Shown: in pieces, positions 1 through 12,637 of the stretch
How positions within the stretch are numbered: position 1 is the stretch's first letter
Layout of the letters: each line of letters starts with the position of its first letter
Source: Collybia mongolica
Taxonomy: Eukaryota > Basidiomycota > Agaricomycetes > Agaricales > Clitocybaceae
Direction: 5' to 3'
Length of the DNA stretch: 64,000 bases
Assembly (NCBI GenBank): GCA_013420905.1
Contig: JAAXNY010000010.1
Location: 558,001 to 622,000, forward strand
Notes under the pieces: generated by a model
Database searches by the model: none
Told to the model about the DNA's origin: nothing
What the model saw: only the letters and a program-made list of their open reading frames with translations
Position numbers and translations under genes: made by a program

Positions 1-343
1 ATATGTTCTAGTATTGTTATCGCTCACTGTATTTTTATTATTTCTATCACATATGTACTTACTACGAGATCTGTACTGCTCTACCAGTGAAATACTGGGG
101 AGATCTCAATGATAATAATTGATTACAATTTCAGTAATTACAAATAAAAAACGTTTGATTACACCAAGCTTATTCTCAATCCAGTCCTCGCACAAAGGGG
201 ACGGCGCCTGACCATATCACGATATTATACCAAGCTGGATCATATAGAAAGAAAGACGGCATAATAAGACTAAACGAAAGGCTGTAATCGGTAGAGTATG
301 AGGTGAAAGGGGATATACAAGATGTGTCTGATATGTAACTAGT
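1..343. other. Intergenic / 3' flank of EB1 gene
   Basis: AT-rich sequence downstream of the EB1 stop codon (the EB1 gene is on the minus strand). I see no supported open reading frame or RNA gene here. It probably contains the EB1 3' UTR and the terminus of a neighbouring gene outside the window. Confidence 0.4.
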
Positions 344-1463
344 CTAAAACGTTTCTTCTTCGTCAACGGCTGCCCCGCCTTCAGGAACTTCGAAACCCTC
401 CTGTGAAGACGAAAAAAGTAGGTATGTCAGCTATCATTTCCTTGTGATTTGGCATAGAAGACAGGGCGAATCGGGGGAACGACGTTGTTGGGGATCACTG
501 AGATTTGGGGTGGAGAAGTGGAAGTACCTCGGTTGAATAGAGAATCTTTTGAATTTCTCTAAGGGTGGCGTCGTCTTTGCTTTCAGCCTCAAGGGCTTCC
601 ATTTGCGTTTGTACAAGAATTTCGATATCGCGTAGCTAAATGAGAAGTGAGGAATGATAGGTAAAACGCAAATGTAGTACGTACCTTCTCGAAGTAGAAA
701 TCACGCTCCTTCTCGAGGCCCTCAAGATGAGCTGATAACTCCTTGACCTGGACCTGCAGCTGTTGAACAGCTTCATTAGGCTGTGCTGATCCCGCCCGAT
801 GGCCGCTGACTGGTGTCCTCCCTCCTGCCCTGCCGGCACCCACTCCTAGGTTAGAGGCGCTGCCGCTGCGAGCCGTACTAAGGGGAGCGACGGTTGCAGG
901 TGGGTCTGTTGGTACACCCTTTCTCCGAGCAACTGCATCGTATCCTTGCCCGCCGTAGTTTGCATCCCAGAAGCGTTTTATCCATTGTAGGAATTCCAGA
1001 TTGTCTCTAAAGAAGAGGTTCAGTCCTCATAAACGCTATCCTGTTTGGAATAGTACGTACTGCATTTTACATTTCACGAGTTTTTCGACCGGTATGGGCT
1101 ACGAACGGATGTCTAGATCAGGCATGTAACATTGGTGCGGTGACGTGCCTTGTCGATCTTCTTCGCTTTGAACACATTTTGCATCACTTTGTAATTTGCG
1201 ATGAATTCGTACTCATGTTTCGCATTCATTTTTACTCGTGCCATCGGCAGATCGCCTAGTCGTTCACCCTATCGTTAGTCTAACCAATAAAGAAAAGAGC
1301 CCGAAAGGCGAAGAATAAAGCGGCGATGAGACGTACCATAGATCGAATCCAGAACTTGACAATATGCACCACCGCTTCCACATTGTTCAACCTTCGTATA
1401 ACTAATTTGGAGCAACTCGTTAAGCCAGGCCAAAAGATCCGTTCTCGACGCGTTCATAGTCAT
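344..1463 (-). CDS. EB1-family microtubule plus-end tracking protein (Mal3/Bim1-like)
   Basis: Six-exon model: 1337-1463, 1149-1255, 1061-1098, 685-1006, 528-635, 344-400, giving 252 codons with consistent splice phases. The N-terminus ([16 protein letters not shown], then [14 protein letters not shown]) is the EB1 calponin-homology domain that binds the microtubule lattice near growing plus ends. A Gly/Ser/Ala/Arg linker follows. The C-terminal half carries the EB1 homology coiled coil around the [19 protein letters not shown] stretch, which dimerises and recruits SxIP partners. The acidic tail ends DEEETF, resembling the EEY/F tail read by CAP-Gly proteins. Intron 2 (1099-1148) begins GC rather than GT. 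An alternative start lies two codons downstream at 1457. The gene looks intact. Family assignment is firm; exact ends are inferred. Confidence 0.93.
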
Positions 1464-1839
1464 TGTGTTGAGTACAAACACTCAGTTTGCGCGTAAAGGA
1501 TGAAAAATTTTGGAAGGTTGGAAAGTTGAGCCAAAGCCTGAGGGCCAAAATCCCGGAATTATTTAATTAAGGGACCGTGTGACCAGCTGTTTGCAAATAT
1601 TAATTTGAGTTTATGGACTAATTTTCTTTTTTGAATAAAACAGCCACAACCCTTCAAGTCACTGCAGTGGCAACACTTGTCAAAGTCTGGAAGGATCATA
1701 TCAGCTAAACGCTCAGAGTACGTGCAAAACTCGACGATGCCTAAAAGATAAATGGCATGATGCTCATTGTAATCCAGGAAAATTAACCGGTTCAGGTGGC
1801 GCTCGGCTCTGGATAACCTAAATCCAATTACGCGCCATA

Positions 1840-2943
1840 ATGCCCGGGATGCCACTTTCGCCAGAGGTGTGCGGTCGTATAGCGTCGTTCGCGCAGCTCA
1901 GGCCCGCCGACCTGGTTGCTCTTTGTCTGACCTGTAAGGCCTTCCAACGCGAAGCTGAAGTCCGACTCTACGAAAATCTGGTCTTTATTGAGCCACAGGG
2001 GCTTTATCTTGCTTGCAAAACAATCATTGACAATGAACGCCTTGGACTACATGTTCGCAAATTTCTATTCAGCCATGAGCTGCGTCGCCCTCCTCCTCTT
2101 GGCCAACCGCTGTGGGCATCTATCAAAGGGGCGTTAAGCTGCATGCACAACCTAGAGAACCTGCTTCTCCAGGATATTACCTATTCCAACACCTGGATCT
2201 TTGACCCGGCCGAGATCAAGTTTCAGTTGCGGGAGGCCAAGCTACGCTTTGTATGGGATGACCGTATGATGAACTTTCTCCAGAGCCAGCGGAAGTTGCA
2301 CCTCCTCAATATCTCCGATAACCTGGCCGACCTAAATAGGCCGAAACTTAAGCCGGGGTCACTGCCTTTATTACAAGTATTTGATGGGACGATAATTACA
2401 GCAATGCAGATGTTCTCATGCCCACTCACCCATCTTCAGATGCGTATCACCGGGGATTCTAAACGTCATGTTCCCCTTTTACTTTCGAAACTCTCCAAGG
2501 TGCACAAGACTCTCCGCTCCCTCAGCCTTTTGCATTTGCAAGATGACCAAGCACTTGACGCAGTCAGTGCCATCTCAACCGCGTGCCTAACCATCCAGCA
2601 TCTCGGACTGATCCCACTCCCAATCACCAATGTAAGAAAACCTCTGCTGCTGTCGTACAACTTCTAAGCTTGCACCCAGCGGCACGAATTCTACCATTAT
2701 CTGCTGTGCTTGCACCATCTATGCACGATCCAGGTCGATTTGGCACATTGGGTTCCCCAGCCTCATGTCATGCCTCAGCGCGCTATCGCGGCCGAGATCA
2801 AGATGTATTGTCCCAGTATCTCCTGCGTGGTGTTCTGGATACATAATTCTAAATTCCGCTGGGATTATGTCCAAAATGAATGGCGCTATCATCTGGATAC
2901 ACAATATCACCCCCAAAATGACCAGACGTGGCATCTGGGCTAA
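1840..2943 (+). CDS. F-box-like / leucine-rich protein, Agaricomycete type
   Basis: Two exons, 1840-2631 and 2680-2943, split by a 48-bp GTAAG...CAG intron in phase 0, giving 351 residues. Without splicing the frame would end at 2667. The start (LSPEVCGRIASFAQLRPADLVALCLTCKAFQREAEV, residues about 6-41) has the helical pattern of an F-box: Leu-Pro/Ser-x-Glu, then a conserved Leu...Cys...Lys...Phe run. The remainder is rich in leucine and resembles the irregular LRR-like C-terminal region of the many fungal F-box proteins, ending in a Trp/Tyr-rich strand (FRWDYV, WRYHLDT). F-box proteins link substrates to SCF ubiquitin ligases. The substrate cannot be told from sequence, and these genes are highly expanded and variable in Agaricomycetes. 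The EB1 gene is divergently transcribed about 380 bp away. Confidence 0.72.
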
Positions 2944-3860
2944 AAGACCTCGGACACTCATAATTCACCAACAGTACAATGTAAAAGTGAAGTTGCCTAT
3001 CAATTCCGAAAATTGATGTCGACTCATGCTCGAACTAGATATCATCCACAACACGTGTAACAAGTCCTAGATTCATCCCTCATAAATCCAGCTTTCTAAT
3101 CAGGTTTCTGCCTACGTTAGGCGCTCCGTTCTTGTATTTATATGTATGTAAATAATTGCCGCGCAGCCATGATAGCTATCCGTGGGTGACATCAAGTGCG
3201 AATGGGTGAGTTGACTCATCTTATAACATAAACATAACATACCTTAAAGTCAGATCACAGCGAGGTGTTACTATACCCTTCAAAGTAGCTCGGGTTTTTC
3301 ACATGATCGCACTTACCTTTGCCGCGGCCGTAGACCTCAGCTTTCCATGTAGGATAGTGGTTGGCTCGCCTGAACTAGATTAAACATTTTCTTGCTGCTT
3401 TCCAGAGTTTCATCTCAACCAATTATCATACTCCAAACGACCTCCCTTTTCACAGGCTGGAGCTGGGGGTGCGAGGCCTTCATGATGGTGTCATAGATCC
3501 CGGATCGCTTCTGGGATGTTGGATATGCAGCGACGATCGGGTCCATGTCGAGTACTCTTTCGCGTTTGTATTATATACTTCTGAGAATTCTTAATGACGG
3601 GCGGAGGGAATTTACTCCAATTGTCCATTTCCTCGTTTGCAATAATCTCCTTCGTCAATACCAAAACACAAACTTCATTTCTCAGCTCGGTTGAATTGTG
3701 CAGAACGTTTTTCAAAAATCTTGCTTATTATTTCTGTTTGTTGTGGTCTGCAGTAGTTATTAAACGGTGTGGTTCACAGACCTTGGACGCTGGATTGATG
3801 TTTGTTGCGAATTCTGCCCGCTCCCCGAGTTTATAAAATATCTCGGAGGGCAAAAATAAG
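2944..3860. other. Gene-free stretch
   Basis: Short ORFs on both strands but no family signal, no convincing splice structure and no repeats that I recognise. It probably holds the 3' end of the F-box gene and intergenic DNA. Confidence 0.4.
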
Positions 3861-3951
3861 CGACGCCAGCAGGATTTGAACCTACGCCCTCAAAGAGGAA
3901 CAGATAATGAGATATTCAAATCTGTCGCCGTAACCACTTGGCTATAGCGCC
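3861..3951 (-). tRNA. tRNA-Ser (anticodon UGA) with a short intron
   Basis: Read on the minus strand the sequence folds as a type II tRNA. The acceptor stem pairs GGCGCTA with TGGCGTC (two G-U pairs), with discriminator G. The D stem is GCC/GGC and the anticodon stem is ACAGA/TCTGT. The T arm pairs GTAGG with CCTGC around TTCAAAT. The variable arm CCTC-TTT-GAGG is long, which is diagnostic of Ser or Leu. The anticodon loop reads TT-TGA-A followed by about 9 extra bases, best explained as a canonical intron after position 37, giving an 82-nt mature tRNA with anticodon UGA (Ser). A T-rich run directly follows the 3' end, as expected for Pol III termination. Confidence 0.9.
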
Positions 3952-4552
3952 TTGTTACGAGGTCATTAATTAAAACTAAGTCCAGGAAACATGATTTAGA
4001 TCTCTGTAAACCTCAAATAGTATCAATATTTACCAACTCGACTCACAGAATTATCATGATAATGTTATTACAAGACGATTGGGGGAAGAGTTTCTGTTGA
4101 CACATCATGGTTGTACCGCAACTGATCCACTTGCGAGTCGTTTTGACTAGCATGTAGGTAGTGTCGACACTGGCATGGACTAGTTCAAAGCTTGGGATGC
4201 GCGCCTATCAGAACCACGTGTAAGATGTGGGTGTACATGTGACGATGATTTTTTCAGATTCAGGTTCAACCCGATTTCCGAGCCGCGCCAGCTCAGTGAA
4301 GTTCAAATCACGCACGAATGTCACCAAACTCAACGCATTTACTGAAACAATTATCTCGTATGCCGCCATTGCGCGACCCATTCATCACTCTATCGTCGTC
4401 GACGAAATGAACGAAAGTATGACCCCAGATGCATCGAAAACTGAGCATGATGACATGTGGCCACAATAATGATATCGTTGCTGTGCAGTGCTGTACGGGT
4501 GCCTTTATCAGTGAGGATTATAAAATCATAAACAGCACATAGGCCTTATATC
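3952..4552. other. Gene-free stretch
   Basis: No ORF with family support. It contains the upstream region of the tRNA-Ser gene and the upstream region of the NACHT-WD40 relic. A TATAAAA-like stretch occurs near 4519, about 35 bp before the relic's first ATG. Confidence 0.35.
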
Positions 4553-7500
4553 ATGGACCCCCGTCATACGACCATGAGGTGGATAAAAAGCCAGCTTTCA
4601 GTTTCCAAACGAGGTGAACCGAGTTCTCCGACGTTAAAGAATCCTGAAACTACTGCCAGACAAGGGGACTGGGACTTTGGTGGGGAGAAAGGCTTCACAG
4701 CTGAGTCCAGAAGGCCAGGACATAACCGCTCTTCATCGGTTTTCGATCGCATACTTCGAGCTGTGCACCCAGGTCCTGCAACCCCGATAGCATTCAATTC
4801 TGTGGACGAACCAACGTCTCCAACTCAGAACGCCGACCACCCTGACTCAAATCCGCCACAATTTCGTCTTGTCGCATCATCAGAATTCGTGATAGACTCC
4901 TTCAGTCATGGTGTACTGGCAGATCAAAAATTTTTAGATATACCCCAGAATCAGGCAGGGTCCTCAGAGACGGATAAAACGTTTCTCGCAGACTCAGGGA
5001 TTCCGCGGACACATGGGGATCAACTAGCTTCCGCGAACGAGGTTTTTGAAAACTGTGGCATACCTTCTCCATCCAACCCGACACAAGACTTCAAACGTGT
5101 AGCTCAAAACACTCTCAGGCTATCCTTAGCACTTCTAGAGAAACTTTCAGAATCATTTCCTATACCTGGTCTCAAAGGAGGCGTAGCCAGCATTAATATG
5201 ATCATCGATCGGTTTGATGTACGCCTTCTTATTGGGCAATATGAAGTATCATATTAACAATGTCTTCCACATTAGAAAGCTACTCAGAACACGAAAGACA
5301 TGGACTTCCTACTGGAGACTTTCACGTCTCTCGGTGACATCCTCTCCAAGTTCTTGAATGCGAATTCCCTTTCAGGCCATACTATGACGGCTGAGTTGAA
5401 AACTCAGATCACAGCTTTGTCCAAGTAAATGGCATTCTGGACTTTTAATCACGTTTCCTCTACTGACTTCCTCTGAATTTAGAACAATCAATGAGACGAA
5501 AGATGAAACAGCGGTTAAGAAGCTGAAGGACGAACTTGCAATGCTTCAGAGGTATAAAATCCATTTTACATCTTGATTGTGTTAAACAAGTGGAATTGCA
5601 GTGAGAGTCATAATTCCGAATATGCGGGTTCTACTCAGATTAAACAAGCACTTGAGTAAGAATCATCAGTCTCGGGCTTCCATTCCCCCCCCTTACGTAT
5701 GTCACCCTCAGGAATCTGTCAACTGCTAAAATGAAGGTGGAGAATACAAGAAATCATCGCAGAGCACGCAAGGTGGTAGACGCGGATGATGATGCCCAGC
5801 TCATTATCTACCAATACCGAAAACTAGAAGGGTCTATTAATGAAATACTCGTAAGCAGCTGTAACCTGGTTATTTGAGAAATGTCATTCATTTTGAGAAG
5901 GTCGGGTCTGCCCTCAGAGCCGAAGCTAAGCTCGCGGTGAGCACAGACTGTTTTATTCCATCCCGAGGTGACCTGACTATTTTTACAAGGAGCAACGAGC
6001 TTTTGGTGTGTGATTCATGGCGCACGGTGGTACAGAACTCTCGATAGGCTACCGCGCGCTAAAAATGCTCGGTATGAGTATGTCGGGTGACCTAGATGTT
6101 CGCCAGGAACCCGTAAAGGCGTTCTGAGAGAAATTGGAAAGTGGGCCTTTGGAGACAGCGGGCATCAGATGTATTGGTTGAATGTAGGGGCGGGTACTGG
6201 AAAAACGACAGTTGCCCTTACCCTGGCACATGCAATTGAGACGGCGAACACCGCATTGGGAACCACTGGACTTTCGGACGAGGGCATTCTGAGCATCAGC
6301 TTCTTTTGCTCTCGGGGTGATTCAGATCGAAGCAATATTCATTACATTTTTCCGAACTCTCGTATCTCCTCGCGCAGCATAATACTGCCTTTCGTAACGA
6401 GCTAGTGAGGATCCTCAAAGACACTCCAGATATCGCCCATGCCCCCCCCCCCCCGATCAACAGTGCAACCAGCTGCTCATTGAGTCTTTAAATGAAATTA
6501 ACATAAAAGGCCCGTCATGATCATTCTAGATGCACTGAATGAATGTGTTGATCCCCGCCGCCCGGAAACGGTCTTAACCTCGCTTGCGTCCAGAATCCAA
6601 GAGATAGGTTCTCTCTAGATAGGTAAAAGATTCAAGACGGACCTTCCAAATTTGGACCTACAAGACTTTCACAAAAGGTTTATCCCCGGGTATCTGAATT
6701 ATGCATGCAAACACTGGGCGGATCATCTGTGCTTCGTGCGCATCACAGACCAAGACACTGATATCTTAGAGGCCTTAGATGAATTTGTATCGGTCACTTT
6801 GCTATTCTGGATTGAGGCATTTAGCCTTATAGGTATCGTGGATAATATGCTGGGTATCCTTGAGAGGGCGTGTTCGTGGTATGATGTAAGTTGCTTCTTA
6901 TTCTTCTGATGAGGATCCGTTTATAAAAATATTTGGGGTCAAGGGCTTCCCGCCGTATCGACTTTCAGGGAGCTCGTTGGTGACGCTATGTCATCGTTTC
7001 CTCCATACATCCCTGCAATTGATGAGTGCCCGTCACAAGTGTACACTTCTGTTTTACCTTTCCTGAATCCGAACATGCGACTTCGGAACCTGTATCTCAC
7101 ATCCAGCCATCCAACAGTCAATGTAATATCAATAGTCCTTCCAGGCATCAATTGCATTTGCTACTCACCGGGCGGTAGCAAAGTAGCTTCTGGCCTCATG
7201 AATGGTACCATCAATATCTGGAGTTCCAGCATCGCAATCATTACAGAGACATGGGAGGCGCACTCTCAAACAATTATTGCACTCGCGTTTAGTCCAGACG
7301 GAGAAAAGCTGGCTTCGGCGCCATCTGAGGGTACCTTGAAAATTTTGGGACACGTGAACAGGACAATTGAGAAGAATCATCGATCTACCAGTGGAGTGAA
7401 GTAGCACAAGGGCGGAGTTCCGAGCATCAATAACGTTCTCCGGGGACAACAAGCTCCTGGCATTCATCTCACCCAATTCCAGGTGTATTTGGAGTACGAA

Positions 7501-7969
7501 GAAATGGAAGGAAAAATGGTTCACTGGATAGGGCAGAGGCGTCATTCACGGCGGAAATTGGGTGGCATTGTCCCCCAATGGGACATATATTGCAGTCACG
7601 GACAATCATGGGATATATGTGGTTGACCTCATCGGCCTTCGTTACATCGTGCGAGATCAGCCAATACACCGCCTTCTGGCCTTCAGTCAGGACAGTACTG
7701 TTCTACGTTCAACCCGGGGAACCTACAACATTGCCATGGCCGAACCCGTGGACACAAGAATTTACCACGAGAGATTTTCGAAAGGCGTTTACTTGCATGG
7801 CGCCTGGCTCATTGAGTTGGGTGGGAATAAGTATTGCTGGATTCCAGAGATATATCGCAAGGGAGATTCTTACGCTGCCTGTAAAAACAAGATCGTTTTC
7901 TGTGGAAACGACAGACTCACTTTTGCGAAAGTGCATTTTGACGAGGGATCGAGAGCGCTTGGATCTTAA
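4553..7969 (+). pseudogene. Decayed NACHT-WD40 (NWD-type) STAND protein gene
   Basis: The order of parts matches fungal NLR-like STAND proteins. An N-terminal region (4553-5240) holds a motif of the NWD N-terminal type (LLEKLSESFPIPGLKGGVASI). Small spliced exons with coiled-coil-like heptads follow (about 5300-5870). Next come a CSPGTRKGVLREIGKW segment, a Walker A loop GAGTGKTT at 6187-6210, a Walker B-like strand VMIILDALNECVD (about 6516-6554), and a winged-helix-like YACKHWADHL segment (about 6700). WD40 blades occur at about 7130-7370 (CYSPGGSKVASGLMNGTINIW and ALAFSPDGEKLAS), with beta-propeller remnants to 7969. The frame is broken: an in-frame TGA at 6088-6090 lies just before the CSPGTR motif, stops follow after 6480 and around 6616, and there is a C10 run near 6445. 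Living homologues act as intracellular sensors in nonself recognition. This copy looks dead. Confidence 0.8.
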
Positions 7970-8051
7970 TTCAGATGTATACAGACGACAGAATTTATAA
8001 TATTGTTAACAGAATGTCTCAAACCAATGTAGATCTTTAGGTCATTGTTAA

Positions 8052-10483
8052 TCATACTCTCGCGCATTCCATTTGGCTACTCGTCTTTCTTGCTATTCCT
8101 TTAATACTGGAACCGCTATCCTTATCACTATCGACTTCTGACCCGTAAGCGGAGATGTCGAGCTCTTCAAACTTTCTTGAACTCCCAGGAACAGGGAAGA
8201 AGTAATTCAACAGGATGTATACAATTGATGACACCCCGAAGCCGGTGAAGAAAGACATCTGGTAGATGCGTGTTGCAGCTAGAGGAACATTACGGCCAGC
8301 TTGAGACATTGTTAACTATTATCACCGTGTTCAGAGAGAGATAACCTCACTGGCACCGGCGAAACCAACGACGTTGATTAGAATGCCAGATATGTAAGCA
8401 GCATAGGCACGGAAGTTAATGCCATACTGCAAGTATAATGAACTTGAGGTTGGTTAGTTAATGAAAAGGGGAAGCGTACCGTATACCAATACCAACCGTC
8501 TCTCCGAGTATCATAGAGATCTTTAACACAATAATGGCCCCTCCGGATGAGGTAGTACTCTGTGACCTAAACCGTAGTTCAATCCATGACAGGAAGCATG
8601 AAGATCAAGATTTGTTCCAGACCATAACACCAGCGATGGAGCTCAGAAATACCGAGTAAGCTGACAAGTAGGATGAAAAACTCTTGCTATTTTCAATGAA
8701 TTTTCATGGAAGCGAGCACAGACCAACAATCGCTGCGATGTAGCCTCCCCGTCGGATGTTCTAACATGTAGGGTGAGTTAGGAAGTATATTGTACGGAGA
8801 GACAACCCTACTATAAAGCGAGGAAGGAGGGCCGTTAAATCGCATCCTGCGCTGACAGAGTTTGCTGATATGTTCGTACTAGTAACCCGGTTGATAAATC
8901 TCTCGCGAAAGCAAGGGCAGACTCCAGACATACCCAAGCTAATAGTCGTGAGTCAAGGATGGCTAATTTGGGAGGGCCTCATGGCTCACCTGAGCGATAA
9001 TGAACGAAAACGAGATGAACCAAACCTATTGAAAAAGAATACTGTTACCAGAATGGTCCTCCGTTTACTACCGAAGTTACACACTCCAAACCTCGTAGCG
9101 CTAGAAGGATTATCGTCCAAAAATCTACCCAGGAGCTCGATCGGAGACCATATGGCTCCCCCATAGATGGTTTCTGAAGATGAACTGACAATAATCCCAA
9201 TGAAACTAACGAGTGAGAAACAAATAGGAACGGAGATCAGTTGTGGCCACAAGGCAGCAGATGGGTGGTGGGCGCGCGACGCGAAATCTGGGGCATTTCT
9301 GCAGTGTATAAAGTTGAGTAATTAGGAATTCTAGGCGCGGGAGGGAGCGCACGTCGCTAGTGTGACCATATTGCTGATGCATGACATGAGGCTTGAAATC
9401 ATCGCCCAAGCCAAATCTGAGCCCTGAACTTTCGCTGGTTGGCGTACGGTTGGACCGACGCCGCGAGCCTTCACAATGCACCAGATGAAGAAAATGATAC
9501 CGGCAATAGGTGTCACAATAGCCTTTAAAGTGAAGAGATGGCGGCTGGGAGAGGCATCAGCACCTATCAAAGGGGGGGAATAATAGAAGATTATGCCATA
9601 CATCTTATGGATGGGAAACCAGATAGCAGGTAAGGAAATGAGCCAAAATAGGAAAAAACACATAAAGTCTCGAGTTGTAGTCCCGGAAGAGGCAGGCAAG
9701 TGATTTGCTGTGGAGTATGATCGAGCCGCTACCACCAGATGTGTCTGCGTACCTACGAATATTCTGAATAGAGGGCCACATAGATCTCAACATGACAAGC
9801 ACACAACTTCCACCAATACTTGCTTGAACACCATACCAGATGCTAAACATCGATGAGGCGAGGCCCAGCACCACTACCCTGGCGATCACCTACCAGGCCA
9901 TTGCCCCACGATTGAAAGTACACCAGAGGCTCCCATATAGACCAAAGCTTGTTCTTGCGACAACAGGGAAGGTGATATGAAATACCGCCCCTAGGGAATT
10001 GGCGTGAGAACGAGCCAATCCGGAAACGAGTACTTACCTGGTCTAGCATTCAGAACAATAAAGAAAGAGGAACAACCATATCCAAGCCAAACACAGATCC
10101 AAGCTTGCCACCAAGACAAGCCGACACTTGCCTGTATCATGGTTGATACAATCATCCAGCTGGAGTAAATTTCAAGACTGGAACCCGACAGTGAGTAAGG
10201 CTTTGAGACCTACGTGTTAACATTAAAACTATCCGCGATCCAACTGAGTGGTGTTGTTGTGGTTAATGTCAGGCACTGAAACAATAAGTAGAAGTGCTTA
10301 CAATGCGATGAAATTATGAGCCTTCCAAGTTCTTTGCTCTGGTACAACCGGTTTGAGGTCTTTATTCTATGACTCTGTTACAATTGCCATTGTCACATTA
10401 AATGCGAAGGTTACCGTCAGAAACAACTGAGAATAAGTCAAGCCAGGTTCATTTTCGACTGTGAGGTGTTCGAGTAAGCCCAT
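8052..10483 (-). pseudogene. NCS1-family uracil/allantoin-type permease, probably a recent pseudogene
   Basis: Multi-exon membrane transporter of the nucleobase:cation symporter-1 family (Fur/Dal4-like), moving uracil, allantoin or related compounds across the plasma membrane. The start is MGLLEHLTVENEPGLTYSQL at 10483. Further recognisable pieces in order are VVPEQRTWKAHNFIALW, WIADSFNVN, SWMIVSTMIQASVGLSWWQAW, FHITFPVVARTSFGLYGS, WYGVQASIGG, CFFLFWLISLPAIWFPIHKM, NAPDFASRAHHPSAALWPQL, SVSAGCDLTALLPRFI, SSYLSAYSVFLSSIAGVM and SFFTGFGVSSIVYILLNYFFPVPG, ending at 8052. The reading is good through about ten introns. However, the normally conserved Leu-Pro-Trp site reads Leu-Pro-TGA (stop codon at 8704-8706), and the splice join before TNISANS (about 8890) is hard to keep in frame. 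An intact gene with an unusual intron here is possible but less likely. Confidence 0.8.
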
Positions 10484-11759
10484 CTTAATTTCTCGCGATG
10501 AAGAGGAATGGAACAGGGAGAGTGTCGCGCCCCACTCGGGCTTAGGTGTAAACATCCTTCTGTGTCCGAGCCCTTATCTTAGGCTTTATCGTACGCAACC
10601 TAGAAGTACCATGTGCAACTCCAGGTTGCTCCCACGATGCCACCTATAACCAAAGCCTTGGAGCCGAGTGTGTTCGCATTCTCGATTAATATGATGAGTT
10701 TTGGTGGAGTGCCCCACTCAGATTTCTCCTTGTGTCTGGAGCGGCACCCCGGTAATGATTTGGAGTTTGGATCAAGAAACGCAGTTTGAAAAACTCCGTT
10801 TGCAGATACGCTCTGGCGTTAACCCTTAGCTGACCAAACTGCGAACTGCGAAACCGCCATTAGATTTCAGTTTTCTCCTCGGGCTTGTAGCGAGTGTGAG
10901 CGTGTAAATGCGTGTGCTGTGACGAATGCATATGGTGGTGTTCGAAGGTGGCATGTAATCAACACCAAACACCGATCTGAGCGCTTGTGTAAGGATCGAA
11001 ACGCGTGACTCCCCTTCGGGCCGTCTCTCTTTTCTCTCCATTAAAAACTTACTTATCGATCCCTCCACCCTCTCGTTTTTCCTTTCTGCTTTTCAATACA
11101 GTAAAACTTCTCGATCCCTCGATCCTTCGAGGCTCTGTTGTTAATTTTCCTTCTATTCACTACATTACTAATCTTTTCTATTACATATGCACCCTCTAGC
11201 TACCTATAAAAAGGTCCTTTTGGTCTGTATGTAACTGCAGCTTACCTTGAATCTACTTTGTTATAACGGTTCCCTCGAGGCTTGAGCTAAATCCCTTCTC
11301 TTTGTGCTTTAACTGCTAGTCACTCTCATCACTAGTCACTTATCATCACAGCTTGGAGTGCTTTAGCCCATACAATCATCCACTACTGTGGATCCTGAGG
11401 CCTGAACCATGGAAAACCAAGGCAACCCTAACACCAGCCACTTCCACACACCAATAATGTGAGGGGCAAGGAATTATTGGATTGAGATACACACTTACCA
11501 TGCATATGGTTTGAGCAGTTTTTGAATTGCTGAGCTTATGCATCTTTTTTCACTGGTAAATCCACCCACAGCATGCAGCATCATGTGTCATGCATTCATA
11601 ACTGATGACCCCACCTGAAGACATTGATGTTATACTGGGCAACAGGGTCAATCTGAGGTACTGATTATGATAAGGATGAAATTTGCTGTGATTTATTATT
11701 TAGTTAGATTTCCTGTGTAATGTTGCATTAATAACTGCACTCATCTGGATCCCGCATCC
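10484..11759. other. Gene-free stretch upstream of the permease
   Basis: Pyrimidine-rich and AT-rich sequence without a supported ORF. The first few hundred bases probably hold the permease promoter on the minus strand. From about 11,400 onward CpG dinucleotides become nearly absent, marking the edge of the transposon island. Confidence 0.4.
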
Positions 11760-12623
11760 ATGGTGAAAGGGGGCCCCTGGGCTATAAGTGTGCTGATGCT
11801 ATGAAATGTAATCACACACACACACACACCAAATCTAACACTCAACACACAAACAGTAGGAATAGCCTGATTTGAGTTTGGGTTCAAGTGCATAAAAGCA
11901 CCAAGTTTTGATAGTACTAGACAAAGACTTTTCATGGGTCTCCCAACTGATTCAATTCAAACAAGGCTTTAACACAAGTGTTTAGACTTTAGATATATTT
12001 TTATAATAGCTTCCAATCCAATTGATCTAGTACCAAATGTACATTCAATTATTAACAATCCCAAGCAGGTCAATAAGTCCAAGTGACTTTAACAGCAGTA
12101 CCAAGTGTACCAAAGGCCAAGTGTCTAATAATTGCAATGGACAATACAAGTACTAGATTCCAAATGAACTAGACTTTTCAATTCTGCAATCTCTTAGCCA
12201 AGCACTTTGAGACAATTCCAATCAAGACAATTGAAGTAATCAAGTCCTTAGTTTGTGTGTGCAATAGTATTTCAACAAATGTGATTTGTATATCCTATCA
12301 TAACATGAAGTGGAGGTGAGATTCCTTACTTCTGCACTACCTATCTACAGTCTATTTATAGTGTACAAACTATGATTAACTATAAGGAAGAGAGATTTAT
12401 GTGAAACAAGACCCCCAGCATGCCAAGGGCTTGTGTTTTAAATGCTGACTCATCTTTTACAACTTGGTGCACACACCATACATATATGCTGATTATGCCA
12501 TTACTTATCACTTGGCCAATATCAAAAGTTCTGGTTAAACTCTTATCAGTGCTGGCAGTGCACTTGGTTATTTCTAAACCACATGGTACTGTCTTTTAAT
12601 TCTCCTGACCATCATCCAAGACT

Positions 12624-12637
12624 GTTAGCTTAGTATC
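12624..12637. repeat. Target-site duplication, left copy, of the SINE-like element
   Basis: GTTAGCTTAGTATC, exactly repeated at 13581-13594. Confidence 0.85.

Noticed and set aside
6440..6456. Run of C bases in the NACHT-WD40 relic as a regulatory site
   Set aside because: A simple homopolymer inside a dead gene; more likely slippage or a sequencing weak point.
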